A stretch of 64,000 bases of DNA from [Clostridium] saccharolyticum WM1 (GTDB lineage Bacteria > Bacillota > Clostridia > Lachnospirales > Lachnospiraceae). Location: positions 2,852,001 to 2,916,000 of the forward strand of contig NC_014376.1 of assembly GCF_000144625.1 (NCBI RefSeq). Reading direction: 5' to 3'. Made by a program: the position numbers and the translations under genes. The notes under the pieces were generated by a model, which saw only the letters and a list, made by a program, of their open reading frames with translations, did no database searches and was not told the DNA's origin. Positions 49,340 through 58,379 of the stretch are shown piece after piece; the first letter of the stretch is position 1, and the number at the start of each line of letters is the position of its first letter.

Positions 49340-49376
49340 GAGCTGCTGCCTTTAAGATATACCCGCCAACAGCAGC
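49340..49376 (-). terminator. Terminator of the Cys-Pro-repeat protein gene
   Basis: GCTGCTG (49342-49348) and CAGCAGC (49370-49376) form the stem; on the minus strand it ends CTCTTTTTTCTC, 38 bases after the stop of the surface-protein gene. Confidence 0.8.
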
Positions 49377-49413
49377 CCTGATAAAATTCAATCCCCTGCA
49401 AATTAATATAATA

Positions 49414-51324
49414 TCATTCGATCATAAAACTAGCTACACCAATATTATTTAAAGTAATAACCGGTTTGCACCGGAACGTATCGCAGCACTTTTCAGAGAT
49501 TCTTACTTTTAAGACATAGCAGCCTTCATAAGGAACCGCAAATTCAAAGCACCCGCAACCGCTAATCTGCACACAGCACAGAAAAACATCCATGTCGTTG
49601 CATCTTTTGTATAATTTTACAGTCCATTCATGGAAATTACAGCAGTGGCAGCCCCAGATACATCCCATGATAATACAGGGTTTGATCAGGCATTCCTCAC
49701 ATACAGGGCATGGTTCCGGTTCCGGGCACTCTGCAGGAAATGGCATAGGAATGAAAATATATTCCTTTTTCTGTTCCGGGCAGGCTGGGCATTCCGGGCA
49801 GGCTGGGCATGGCTCTGGCTTCGGACATTCCGGGCATGGCTCTGGTTTTGGGCATGGGACCGGCGGCGGACAGGGAATAGGAGGCGGGCACGTCGGGCAA
49901 AGCTTCGGAGGCGGACAGGGCGTGGGGGCAGGACACTCCGGGCAGGGCTTTGCCGGAGGACAGGGTGTGGGGGCCGGGCACTCCGGGCAGGGCTTTGCCG
50001 GAGGACAGGGTGTGGGGGCCGGGCACTCCGGGCAGGGCTTTGCCGGAGGACAGGGCGCGGGGGCCGGGCACTCCGGGCAGGGCTTTGCCGGAGGACAGGG
50101 CGCGGGGGCCGGGCACTCCGGGCAGGGCGCGGGAACCGGGCACTTCGGGCAGGGCTCCGGGGGCGGACAGGGCGTGGGGGCTGGGCAGGGTTCCGCCGGA
50201 GGACAGGGGGCGGGGACTGGACATTCCGGGCATACCAAAACAGGCTGCTCCTCCCTTCCCGGTAATATCTGAGGTACTTCCGGAACCGGTGCTAGGGCTT
50301 GACATATCACACCTCCCACAAAAGGAAAATAATGAAATTCAAAACCGCTGTTAGCATTTACGGCAAAAGCTCCTAAGGCCGCATTACCGCTTACATGGCC
50401 GCCTGTAGAATGTGCATGGAACATCGCCTGGGGTGCCAGTATGCTGCCCCAGATATCAGAGGATTTTTCCATATAAATATTCGTCGCATCCTCAAACACA
50501 TACAAGGTTTCATTGGCTTTGCTTCTTTCCCCATAAACACCATATTGCAAATGGGCATTTGCTCCCGTTCTCAACCTTACAATAACCGTACTTCCTTGCG
50601 GAACTTCTGCACGTATTCCTTTGTTGATTAAACCATTTGGCCTTACATCAATAAGAAATACATTCTGTACCGGATCATTGCCCATTAAAATCCATTCGTA
50701 ATTATTATCCACGACTCTTCCATTAGGAGCTAAATCTTCGATACAGTTTTTGTAGTATCCGATGCTTTCCCTGGCATCATTAAAAAATCCTGGTAAGTTT
50801 GCACCAATCCTGCTTGCAGGTATATATCTTGGCACATCATAACTGGAAACCACATAATGATTCCCTTGATCCGATGGGGTCCAATATTGGCTGCCTCCGC
50901 TGGCCTGGTACAAAAACTTTAGTTCCTGAATCCCATTGGATGTACCATCTTTTCCGATTAAATAGGTGCTTCCCTTGGCTGCCCGGAATCCACCGCCGAC
51001 CACCACATGACCGATAACAACCAAAGGGCCGTTCATTGATACATTACCGCCAACTAAAAAGCGTACTAAATCCGGGGAATAATTGGCTTCTCTGTAACCG
51101 CTGTCTCTGGCAAATCCAACACTCAGGCCTCTTGGGCTGTAAAAACTTCCCCCTATCGCAACAGGCCCTTCAACATCGATAATGTTATTGGCATCGTTAA
51201 ATACAATCACATTAAATCTGGAGGCAAGACCAAAAGGCTGGCCTTCAATATTATACCAGTTTATATCATCAAAAGGTATTCCTGCACTTGCCATTGCTTC
51301 ATCACTATAACTGATATTGTCCAT
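49414..51324 (-). CDS. Choice-of-anchor A family protein with Cys-Pro repeats, probable spore-surface protein
   Basis: A 636-residue protein with three parts. Residues about 20-345 are a choice-of-anchor A domain (FNVIVFNDANNIIDVEGPVAIGG, then VVIGHVVVGGGF and AHSTGGHVSGNAALG). Residues about 365-540 are a Cys/Pro-rich region with 15-residue repeats CPECPAPTPCPPAKP, encoded by 45-base DNA repeats. The last 95 residues form a cysteine-dense globular end (CIIMGCIWGCHCCNF, CCVQISGCGCFEFAVPYEGCYVLKV). No signal peptide is seen, so export by a classical route is doubtful; a cross-linked spore coat or exosporium protein made in the mother cell is a good guess. ATG at 51324 with AGGAG is preferred to a TTG at 51354. 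Confidence 0.82.
   Translation of the reverse strand: MDNISYSDEAMASAGIPFDDINWYNIEGQPFGLASRFNVIVFNDANNIIDVEGPVAIGGSFYSPRGLSVGFARDSGYREANYSPDLVRFLVGGNVSMNGPLVVIGHVVVGGGFRAAKGSTYLIGKDGTSNGIQELKFLYQASGGSQYWTPSDQGNHYVVSSYDVPRYIPASRIGANLPGFFNDARESIGYYKNCIEDLAPNGRVVDNNYEWILMGNDPVQNVFLIDVRPNGLINKGIRAEVPQGSTVIVRLRTGANAHLQYGVYGERSKANETLYVFEDATNIYMEKSSDIWGSILAPQAMFHAHSTGGHVSGNAALGAFAVNANSGFEFHYFPFVGGVICQALAPVPEVPQILPGREEQPVLVCPECPVPAPCPPAEPCPAPTPCPPPEPCPKCPVPAPCPECPAPAPCPPAKPCPECPAPAPCPPAKPCPECPAPTPCPPAKPCPECPAPTPCPPAKPCPECPAPTPCPPPKLCPTCPPPIPCPPPVPCPKPEPCPECPKPEPCPACPECPACPEQKKEYIFIPMPFPAECPEPEPCPVCEECLIKPCIIMGCIWGCHCCNFHEWTVKLYKRCNDMDVFLCCVQISGCGCFEFAVPYEGCYVLKVRISEKCCDTFRCKPVITLNNIGVASFMIE
49913..50137. 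repeat. 45-base tandem repeats encoding the Cys-Pro region
   Basis: Five near-identical 45-base units starting at 49913, 49958, 50003, 50048 and 50093, each with GGACAGGG at its left and CTTTGCCGGA at its right, with degenerate units on both sides. Each encodes 15 residues, so copy-number changes keep the frame. The region is very G-rich on the plus strand. Confidence 0.9.
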
Positions 51325-51478
51325 ATAAACTCCTGCATACTGCTTGAATAGCAACGCATTTTTATTCTCAATTCAGTTTATTCGAATGAAAAAGGTTCTG
51401 TGCAGTTTTTTATGCATTCAGTCGGAATTTTATAATAACTTTCGGAAGTTATTCAACATTGGTGATCAATGTGTCACT

Positions 51479-52936
51479 TCATTTCATCTGTTCCATTTTA
51501 TCCAATGCTTCCGTAACCTTCAATCGCTTCCCGCAAATCATTGTATTTTTCATGGCTTCCAGAACCAATGGACCTTTCCCGTTAAGTATTTCAATATAGG
51601 TCAGGGTATCTTGTATGGTTATTATTCCGATGTCCTCTGCCTTGACACCTTCCAGATTGGAAATGACTCCAACAAAATTGGCCGCTCTGAGCTTCTTTTT
51701 CTTTCCGCCATTGAAACGTAATTTCATAATCTCTTTGTTTAACTGATCACTTTTCCTTTTTTTAATCGGAGGGACCGCATTCATTTTTTCATCAAAGGAA
51801 GGCTTTTGAACGGAAACCTCCTCCTTGGCGGGTTTCGGTAATTCCTGAATGCTAAACCCGATCAACTCCTGGATGTCATGCAAATATCTGGTTTGTGCAG
51901 GATCCAAAAAGGAAACGGCCTTCCCTTTTTGACCTGCACGCCCTGTCCTTCCTGGACGATGAACATAGTTTTCCTTATCCAAGGGAATGTCATAGTTAAT
52001 AACCATTGAAATAGTTTCAATGTCGATCCCTCTTGCAGCTAAATCTGTGGCTATTAAATAGCGGTACTCTCCTCTTTTAAATCCCTTGATTGATGATAAG
52101 CGGTCAGCCTGTTCCATGCCGCCATGCATTTTATTACAAGGATAGCCGAAATTCTTCAGACGTTCACATACTATATCCACCCGGTCCTTTGTACTGCAAA
52201 AGATCATACAGCTGTCCGGTTTTTCTACAATCATAACATCATTAAGCAATTCAAATTTGTCTTCTTCCTTGACATAATAAAGAAAATGATCAATGTCAGA
52301 GGTTGTAATATTGGCCTCGCTGACATCGATATTTATAGGATCTCTCATATAATCCAATGACATATTTTTTACTTCCTGGGGCATGGTAGCAGAAAACAAC
52401 ATTGTCATCCGTTCCATAGGCAGCTCTTTCATAATTGCCTCCACCTGTTTTATAAATCCCATATCCAGCATCCGGTCCGCTTCATCAATTACCAAATAGT
52501 TGATCTTAGTTAAGGGTAAGGTACCTTTCTTTATATGATCCATAACACGCCCCGGAGTACCAACAACTACATGTGTTTTCTGCTTCAACTCTGCTTTCTC
52601 CATAGAAAATGAGTGCCTTCCATAGATCGCCGCTGCTTTTAGCCGTTTAAATCTGCCTATATTGGTAAAATCTTCTTTCACCTGAACAGCGAGTTCCCTT
52701 GTCGGAGTAAGAATGAGCGCTTGCGGTTTATTTTCAAGCCATTCAATTAATTCGCATATTGGTATTGCGTATGCAGCTGTTTTGCCGCTTCCGGTCTGTG
52801 CTTTGACCATAAGATCATTTTTTTCTAAAGCGGCTGGAATGACTCTGGCCTGAACTTCCGTAGGTATATCATACCCCAGACCTTTAAGTGCCTTTCCAAT
52901 ATCCTCACTGATGATATAATTACGAAAACTTTTCAT
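51479..52936 (-). CDS. dbpA: DEAD-box RNA helicase, DbpA/YxiN-like
   Basis: A 485-residue ATP-dependent RNA helicase. Motifs in order: Q motif [50 protein letters not shown], then in domain 2 [10 protein letters not shown] and [10 protein letters not shown]. After a basic linker ([24 protein letters not shown]) a C-terminal DbpA-type RNA-binding domain follows ([32 protein letters not shown]), which in DbpA/YxiN recognises helix 92 of 23S rRNA. It should act in large-subunit assembly. The start at 52936 matches YxiN; its SD (ATAGGG) is weak. Confidence 0.92.
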   Translation of the reverse strand: MKSFRNYIISEDIGKALKGLGYDIPTEVQARVIPAALEKNDLMVKAQTGSGKTAAYAIPICELIEWLENKPQALILTPTRELAVQVKEDFTNIGRFKRLKAAAIYGRHSFSMEKAELKQKTHVVVGTPGRVMDHIKKGTLPLTKINYLVIDEADRMLDMGFIKQVEAIMKELPMERMTMLFSATMPQEVKNMSLDYMRDPINIDVSEANITTSDIDHFLYYVKEEDKFELLNDVMIVEKPDSCMIFCSTKDRVDIVCERLKNFGYPCNKMHGGMEQADRLSSIKGFKRGEYRYLIATDLAARGIDIETISMVINYDIPLDKENYVHRPGRTGRAGQKGKAVSFLDPAQTRYLHDIQELIGFSIQELPKPAKEEVSVQKPSFDEKMNAVPPIKKRKSDQLNKEIMKLRFNGGKKKKLRAANFVGVISNLEGVKAEDIGIITIQDTLTYIEILNGKGPLVLEAMKNTMICGKRLKVTEALDKMEQMK

Positions 52937-53088
52937 ATCCCTATCCAAACCTCTCTTTTAATATAAAAACAGTGTCATAACAAAAAAGATCCGCCACGCA
53001 CTCCGGCCTTGATTTATCTTACAGATTCTTCTATTATGCATTTGCTATTATGACATGCATTTGATATCATGTAATCTGTAGGTATATT

Positions 53089-53115
53089 CAAAGCGTCAGA
53101 ATCGCTGACGCTTTG
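53089..53115. other. Perfect hairpin between divergent helicase and rsmH-like genes
   Basis: CAAAGCGTCAG, loop AATCG, CTGACGCTTTG: an 11-base perfect stem. It lies 44 bases before the rsmH-like start and may sit in its mRNA leader. There is no T-run on either side, so a control or stability hairpin is more likely than a terminator. Confidence 0.5.
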
Positions 53116-53158
53116 ATTCATAGATTAAAAATAGATAGATAAAAAGGTGGAAGCAAAA

Positions 53159-54208
53159 ATGGATAATCAAGAGCAAAAGCACCAGCGCCGTCCCAGATAT
53201 CAAGGTACTCACCCAAAAGCTTTTAAAGATAAATACAAGGAACTTCAGCCGGAGTTATATGCTGATGCTGTGGCAAAGATAATTCAAAAAGGCAACACGC
53301 CTGCTGGTATGCATCGTTCCATATGCGTGAAGGAAATATTAGATTTCTTACAAATCACACCTGGACAAACTGGATTAGATGCAACCTTAGGCTATGGCGG
53401 ACATACGTTAGAGATGCTTAAATGCTTAAATTCTAAGGGACATTTGTATGCCACTGATGTGGATTCTATAGAATTGCCCCGAACAAGGGAGCGTTTGGAA
53501 CACTTAGGTTATGGCTCAGAAATTTTAACAATCAGGCAAACAAACTTTTCCAATATCGATCAGATTACTTCCGAATCAGGACCATTGAATTTTATTTTGG
53601 CTGATTTGGGAGTCTCTTCCATGCAAATAGACAATCCTGAAAGAGGATTTTCTTTTAAGACAGAGGGACCATTGGACTTAAGGCTAAATCCTTCGAAAGG
53701 CATCTCTGCAGCGGATCGCCTGAAAACGATTTCACAAGAGGAGTTACATGGGATGTTATTAGAAAACGCAGACGAGCCTCATGCCGCTGAAATCGCTGGT
53801 GCCATTGTAACCGCTATAAAAAAAGGAACAGACATTACAACAACAAGCCAGCTCCAACAAATTATTCAAGATGCGCTGAAATTCATTCCAGAAAAAGAAA
53901 GAAACAATGAAATTAAAAAATCCTGCCAAAGAAGCTTTCAGGCACTGCGAATCGATGTCAATAACGAATTCGAAGTGCTGTACGAATTCTTAGAAAAACT
54001 TCCTGCTGCCCTGGCGGAAGGCGGGCGTGTTGCTATCCTTACGTTTCATTCCGGGGAGGATCGTCTCGTTAAAAAATCCTTTCAGCGCTTCTATCGGGAA
54101 GGGGTCTATAAGGAAATAACGCCTGAAGCGATACGGCCTTCAGCAGCTGAATGCAGCTCCAATAGCCGTGCCCGATGTGCTAAATTACGCTGGGCTATAA
54201 AATCTTAA
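53159..54208 (+). CDS. rsmH: 16S rRNA (cytosine-1402-N4)-methyltransferase RsmH-like
   Basis: A 349-residue SAM-dependent methyltransferase. After a 50-residue basic N-terminal extension (not in classical RsmH) come HRSICVKEILDFL, the SAM-binding LDATLGYGGHTLEML, FILADLGVSSMQIDNPERGFSF and FQALRIDVNNEFEVLYEFL, and the C-terminal LTFHSGEDRLVKK and SRARCAKLRWAI, all RsmH hallmarks. It should methylate C1402 in the 30S P site. It is not next to mraZ/ftsL/pbp genes, so it is the extra, dcw-independent type. Start at 53159 is set by AAAGGTGG eight bases upstream; a GTG in that SD is not used. The divergent neighbour acts on 23S rRNA. Confidence 0.9.
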   Translation: MDNQEQKHQRRPRYQGTHPKAFKDKYKELQPELYADAVAKIIQKGNTPAGMHRSICVKEILDFLQITPGQTGLDATLGYGGHTLEMLKCLNSKGHLYATDVDSIELPRTRERLEHLGYGSEILTIRQTNFSNIDQITSESGPLNFILADLGVSSMQIDNPERGFSFKTEGPLDLRLNPSKGISAADRLKTISQEELHGMLLENADEPHAAEIAGAIVTAIKKGTDITTTSQLQQIIQDALKFIPEKERNNEIKKSCQRSFQALRIDVNNEFEVLYEFLEKLPAALAEGGRVAILTFHSGEDRLVKKSFQRFYREGVYKEITPEAIRPSAAECSSNSRARCAKLRWAIKS

Positions 54209-54217
54209 TGGAAATGG

Positions 54218-54263
54218 GGGAAGCCATTACCGAAACCTACTGCCCGTTTCGGTCAGGCTTCCC
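54218..54263. terminator. Two-tier hairpin between convergent genes
   Basis: GGGAAGCC (54218-54225) with GGCTTCCC (54256-54263) and, inside, ACCGAAAC (54229-54236) with GTTTCGGT (54246-54253). It starts ten bases after the rsmH-like stop. T-runs are missing. Confidence 0.55.
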
Positions 54264-54287
54264 AAACGCAGAAACTTGAAGAATCAT

Positions 54288-54719
54288 TTATATGATATAG
54301 TTGTCCTTATAATCACTCTTTTTCATCAGATCAGCAATGGTTACCCCGTCCAAATATTCATTAATCAGTTTATTTAAGCCCTCCCATAAGTCAATGGTCT
54401 GGCATTCAGGGGATCTTGAACAGTTGTTGTTTTCTCCGTCCAGACAGGCTACAGGAGCAAGGGATCCTTCCGTAAGCCTCAATATGCTGCCAATGGTATA
54501 GCTTTCCGGGTCCTTTGCCAGTTTATAGCCGCCGCCCTTTCCTCTTAATGAAACAAGCAGATTGTTTTTGCTCAATATCGAGACTATGGCTTCCAGATAC
54601 TTTTCTGATATTTCCTGCCGTTTCGCGATGTCCATCAAAGTAATATATTCTCCATTATTATGTTCCGCCAGATCTATCATAAGCCGAATCGCATAACGGC
54701 CTCTTGTTGAAATTTTCAT
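54288..54719 (-). CDS. Rrf2-family regulator with cysteine trio (IscR/CymR-like)
   Basis: A 143-residue winged-helix regulator: MKISTRGRYAIRLMIDLAEHN, the recognition helix region KRQEISEKYLEAIVSILSKNNLLVSLRGKGGGY, then VACLDGENNNCSRSPECQT, where three cysteines (C-x7-C-x5-C) sit where Rrf2 Fe-S regulators bind their cluster. It may sense iron-sulfur status, nitric oxide or sulfur supply. ATG at 54719 has AGGAGG eight bases upstream. No target gene adjoins on the same strand. Confidence 0.9.
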   Translation of the reverse strand: MKISTRGRYAIRLMIDLAEHNNGEYITLMDIAKRQEISEKYLEAIVSILSKNNLLVSLRGKGGGYKLAKDPESYTIGSILRLTEGSLAPVACLDGENNNCSRSPECQTIDLWEGLNKLINEYLDGVTIADLMKKSDYKDNYII

Positions 54720-54969
54720 TGTCATAACCTCCTTATACATAATTTACCACATGGTTAATATGCGAATCAAGTGTTATTTCAAACCATATCCTTGAAACCG
54801 TCCGTAGAATGATGTTAAAAATAGCACTGGCCGGTGAAAAGCATAACTTCCGCATTCATGGAATATATGATATAATTAAGCTTCAGAATACAGCAGGACT
54901 GAACCTAATATATTTTCTTCGCCAATACCAATCTTAAGAAAGCCATATCATGTCAAGGAGGCCTTTTGA

Positions 54970-55554
54970 ATGTCGCAGATAACAAAGCGGGCTCTGGAAA
55001 CCTCGCTTAAACATCTTTTGTTACAAAAACCGCTGAACAAAATCACCATATCAGACATTGCAAATGATTGCGGAATCAATCGAATGACCTTTTATTATCA
55101 TTTCAAAGATATTTATGATTTAATTGAATGGATTTGCAAGGAAGAAACGGCAAGAGCAATTAACGGTAAAAAAACTTATGAGACCTGGCAGCAAGGTTTT
55201 TTGCAAACATTTCAAATGGTTCTTAAGAATAAACCATTTATTTCAAATGTTTATCATTCCATCAGCAGAGAAAAAATCGAAGACTATTTTTATGCAATCA
55301 CATTTGACTTGTTAATGGGAGTTGTAGAGGAAAAAGCAGCGGGCATGTCCGTTGCGGAAGCAGATAAAAAATTTATTGCCAACTTTTACAATTTTGCCTT
55401 TGTTGGCTTACTTCTGGATTGGATCAAAAAGGACATGCGGGAGGACCCTCAATTAATAATTGATCAGGTCAGCGCTTTGATTTATGGAGATGTATCAAGG
55501 GCCTTAAACAGGTATCATGTTAACCGGTCTAATCAAATCACACAAAATGATTAA
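54970..55554 (+). CDS. TetR/AcrR-family regulator (DhaS-like C-terminal domain)
   Basis: A 194-residue regulator. The TetR helix-turn-helix is at 1-50 (TKRALETSLKHLLLQKPLNKITISDIANDCGINRMTFYYHFKDIYDLIEW), and the C-terminal helices (QGFLQTFQMVLKNKPFISNVYHS, FYNFAFVGLLLDWIKKDM) match the TetR_C domain of DhaS-type proteins. AGGAGG precedes ATG at 54970. It lies 127 bases upstream of the oleate hydratase gene on the same strand, which has its own spacing and RBS, and is the probable sensor of fatty acid for that gene. Confidence 0.9.
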   Translation: MSQITKRALETSLKHLLLQKPLNKITISDIANDCGINRMTFYYHFKDIYDLIEWICKEETARAINGKKTYETWQQGFLQTFQMVLKNKPFISNVYHSISREKIEDYFYAITFDLLMGVVEEKAAGMSVAEADKKFIANFYNFAFVGLLLDWIKKDMREDPQLIIDQVSALIYGDVSRALNRYHVNRSNQITQND

Positions 55555-55681
55555 AAACTTTACAATATTGCCGTCATGATGTGATTCTTAACAAAACAGT
55601 TATATTGATGATTGTAATAATCTCAATAAATAATATACTGGTGAGTGTCAAGACAATCAAATAATCATGGAGGTAATTACT

Positions 55682-57457
55682 ATGTATTATTCTAAAGGAA
55701 ATTATGAATCACTGGCTCGGCCGGAAAAGCCAAAAGATGTTGACGGGAAATCAGCCTATCTCATTGGTTCAGGTCTTGCCTCACTGGCTGCCGCAGCTTT
55801 TCTTGTTCGTGACGGACAGATGGAAGGCAAACGAATCCATATTTTAGAGAAAGATTCACTGGCAGGCGGTGCCTGCGATGGATACAAATATGAAGATGTG
55901 GGATATGTGATCCGCGGCGGACGCGAGGTAGATAACCGCTATGAGTGCTTATGGGACTTATTTCATTCCATTCCGTCGCTGGAAACGGAAGGTGCCAGTG
56001 TGCTTGATGAGTTCTATTGGCTCAATAAGCATGACCCGAACAGTTCCCACATGCGTGCAACCGTAAATCGCGGCGAAGATGCCCGCACGGACGGCAAGTT
56101 TGCTTTGTCAGACAAAGGCATGCAGGAGATTATGAGACTATTCTTCACACCGGATGAGGCTCTGTATAACCGGCGTATTTCTGAAGTATTCAGCAATGAG
56201 GTTTTGAATTCAAATTTCTGGCTGTACTGGCGTACCATGTTTGCTTTTGAAAATTGGCATAGTGCACTGGAAATGAAACTGTATATCAAACGATTTATTC
56301 ACCATATTGGCGGTATGCCTGATTTTACAGCCGTCCGGTTCACTAAGCTCAATCAGTATGAATCCATGATTCTGCCCTTAGTCAAGTATTTAGAAACCCA
56401 TGATGTACAGTTCCATTACGGGACCAAGGTGGAAAATATCATATTTGATACCCAAAATGATAAAAAAGTGGCAACTTGCATTGAAGTTATCCGTAATAAT
56501 ACGAAAGAGCACATTGATCTGACTGCAAACGATCTGGTATTTATCACCAACGGCGGCTGCGTGGAAAACTCCTCGATCGGCAGCCAAAACGCTCCTGCAT
56601 CTTTCAGCTATGAAATCAAACCAGGCGGCGGCTGGGATATGTGGCGCAAAATCGCGGCTCAGGACCCGTCCTTTGGACACCCGGATAAGTTCTGCTATGA
56701 TGCAGAGCAAAGTAACTGGATGTCTGCAACCGTGACGACCCTTGACAACCGTATTCCTCCTTACATCCAGAAAATATGCAAACGGGATCCCTTTAGCGGC
56801 AAGGTGGTTACCGGCGGCATCGTAACCGTTAAGGATTCTAACTGGCTGCTTAGCTGGACTTTTAACCGTCAGCCTCATTTCCGCAATCAGCCGAAAGATC
56901 AGTTAGTTGGCTGGATTTACGGTTTATTTACTGACAAGCCCGGCAATTTTGTCAAAAAGCCCATGCGTGAATGCACGGGCAAGGAAATCTGTATGGAGTG
57001 GTTGTATCACATCGGGGTTCCGGTAAATGAAATTGAGGATATGGCAGAGCGCAGCGCTAACACGGTACCCTGTATGATGCCTTATATTACAGCATTCTTT
57101 ATGCCCCGCGAAGCAGGTGACCGCCCTGATGTTATTCCGGCAGGCAGCGTAAACTTTGCTTTTCTCGGTCAATTTGCAGAGACAAAACGGGATACGATTT
57201 TTACCATTGAATATTCCGTCCGAACCGCTATGGAAAGTGTTTATACGCTTTTGGATATTGACCGGGGGGTACCCGAAGTCTGGGGCAGCACATATGATGT
57301 TCGTGATCTGCTAAATGCCACTTCAAAATTAAGCGATGGCAAAAGAATCACAGATCTAGAACTTGATCCCAATGCAAAAGCCGTACTGAAAGAGACTCTC
57401 AAGAAGATTGCTGGTACAGATATAGAAAAACTGCTTAAAGAATATCAGTTAATATAA
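55682..57457 (+). CDS. ohyA: Oleate hydratase (10-hydroxy-fatty-acid forming)
   Basis: A 591-residue FAD enzyme (myosin-cross-reactive-antigen family) that adds water to the cis-9 double bond of oleate or linoleate to give 10-hydroxy acids. FAD motif LIGSGLASLAAAAFL at 27-41, LEKDSLAGGACDGY at 55-68, and RGGRE at 78-82, which in characterised hydratases carries the glutamate that activates water. NFWLYWRTMFAFENWHSALEM and GGGWDMW are also diagnostic. Start at 55682 has GGAGG eight bases upstream. It is the first enzyme of the cluster with the SDR and OYE-ADC genes and detoxifies free unsaturated fatty acids. Confidence 0.94.
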   Translation: MYYSKGNYESLARPEKPKDVDGKSAYLIGSGLASLAAAAFLVRDGQMEGKRIHILEKDSLAGGACDGYKYEDVGYVIRGGREVDNRYECLWDLFHSIPSLETEGASVLDEFYWLNKHDPNSSHMRATVNRGEDARTDGKFALSDKGMQEIMRLFFTPDEALYNRRISEVFSNEVLNSNFWLYWRTMFAFENWHSALEMKLYIKRFIHHIGGMPDFTAVRFTKLNQYESMILPLVKYLETHDVQFHYGTKVENIIFDTQNDKKVATCIEVIRNNTKEHIDLTANDLVFITNGGCVENSSIGSQNAPASFSYEIKPGGGWDMWRKIAAQDPSFGHPDKFCYDAEQSNWMSATVTTLDNRIPPYIQKICKRDPFSGKVVTGGIVTVKDSNWLLSWTFNRQPHFRNQPKDQLVGWIYGLFTDKPGNFVKKPMRECTGKEICMEWLYHIGVPVNEIEDMAERSANTVPCMMPYITAFFMPREAGDRPDVIPAGSVNFAFLGQFAETKRDTIFTIEYSVRTAMESVYTLLDIDRGVPEVWGSTYDVRDLLNATSKLSDGKRITDLELDPNAKAVLKETLKKIAGTDIEKLLKEYQLI

Positions 57458-57465
57458 AGCTCTAT

Positions 57466-57513
57466 AAAACACGTTCGATTTTGTACTGTATCTCAAAATC
57501 GAACGTGTTTTTT
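57466..57513. terminator. Strong bidirectional terminator between oleate hydratase and SDR genes
   Basis: Perfect 18-base stem AAAACACGTTCGATTTTG (57466-57483) and CAAAATCGAACGTGTTTT (57494-57511) with a ten-base loop and T-runs on both sides. It begins eight bases after the oleate hydratase stop and ends 15 before the SDR stop. Confidence 0.95.
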
Positions 57514-57527
57514 CAGTTGGAGCAATT

Positions 57528-58304
57528 CTATACAAGAGCTCCGCCGCCATCTACGATGATGAACTGGCCTTGAACATAACTGGAACTATCGCTGGAAAGA
57601 TAGAGAACCGTACCATTTAATTCCCCTCTTCTTCCAGGGCGTCCTGCCGGGTTCAATGTGTTATACTGGGTCAGAAATTTTTCTGACTTAAATAAGGTTT
57701 CACTCGTCATTTCACTTTCAAAAAGAGCAGGCCCAATGGCATTCACTGTGATACCATATTTTGCATAGGAAGCTGCCATACCTCTTGTCAAGCCAACCAC
57801 TGCAGCTTTGGAGGAATTATAGGAATGTCTGATAAATACATCAAATTTATCTGCAACTACAGCATTTACGGATGCAATATTAATAATTTTACCATAGCCT
57901 CTTTCCTTCATTTGCGGAAGTACATATTTGCTTGCTAAAAAGATTCCTTTCACATTTGTATCAAAGGATTTATCCCAATCCTCCACTGACATACTGTCTA
58001 CTCCGCCATGAACAGCAACTCCTGCATTGTTTAACAAAATATCTATGTGTCCGAAGGTATCAAGCACGGTTTGTACCGCTGCTTTTACACTTTCCTCATT
58101 TGTGACATCACAGCCAACTGCAATTACCTTACTGCCTGTTTTCTCAATTTCTGCTTTTACCCCATTCAGCTTATCTATACGTCTTGCCAGCAATGCAACA
58201 TCTGCCCCGGCTTTTGCATAAGCAAGTGCCGCATCTGCACCAAGCCCTGAACTTGCTCCTGTGACTACTGCTACTTTTCCGGTTAAGTCAAAAAGATTTT
58301 CCAT
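57528..58304 (-). CDS. Short-chain dehydrogenase/reductase, candidate hydroxy-fatty-acid dehydrogenase
   Basis: A 258-residue classical SDR. Cofactor motif TGASSGLG at 15-22, NNAG at 92-95, catalytic Ser145, Tyr162 and Lys166 (SYNSSK). It resembles gluconate 5-dehydrogenase-like SDRs, the group to which the Lactobacillus CLA-DH (10-hydroxy to 10-oxo fatty acid) belongs. Placed 75 bases downstream of the OYE-ADC fusion gene on the same strand and next to oleate hydratase, it is well placed to oxidise 10-hydroxy acids to 10-oxo acids. A steroid, sugar or bile-acid substrate is a possible alternative. AAAGGAT precedes ATG at 58304. Confidence 0.88.
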   Translation of the reverse strand: MENLFDLTGKVAVVTGASSGLGADAALAYAKAGADVALLARRIDKLNGVKAEIEKTGSKVIAVGCDVTNEESVKAAVQTVLDTFGHIDILLNNAGVAVHGGVDSMSVEDWDKSFDTNVKGIFLASKYVLPQMKERGYGKIINIASVNAVVADKFDVFIRHSYNSSKAAVVGLTRGMAASYAKYGITVNAIGPALFESEMTSETLFKSEKFLTQYNTLNPAGRPGRRGELNGTVLYLSSDSSSYVQGQFIIVDGGGALV

Positions 58305-58379
58305 TTATTAATATCCTTTCTATTTATTATGAAGTCAAAGCGGATATCCGCAACCCGCTTCGCTGCTTCCTTGATAAGG

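Noticed and set aside
49913..50137. Regular DNA repeats that could suggest a CRISPR array
   Set aside because: Units are contiguous without unique spacers and lie in a coding frame.
49592..50354. Long plus-strand frames rich in Gly, Ala and Arg opposite the Cys-Pro repeats
   Set aside because: They follow from the 45-base repeats lacking stops in all frames; the minus-strand frame has RBS, domains and a terminator.
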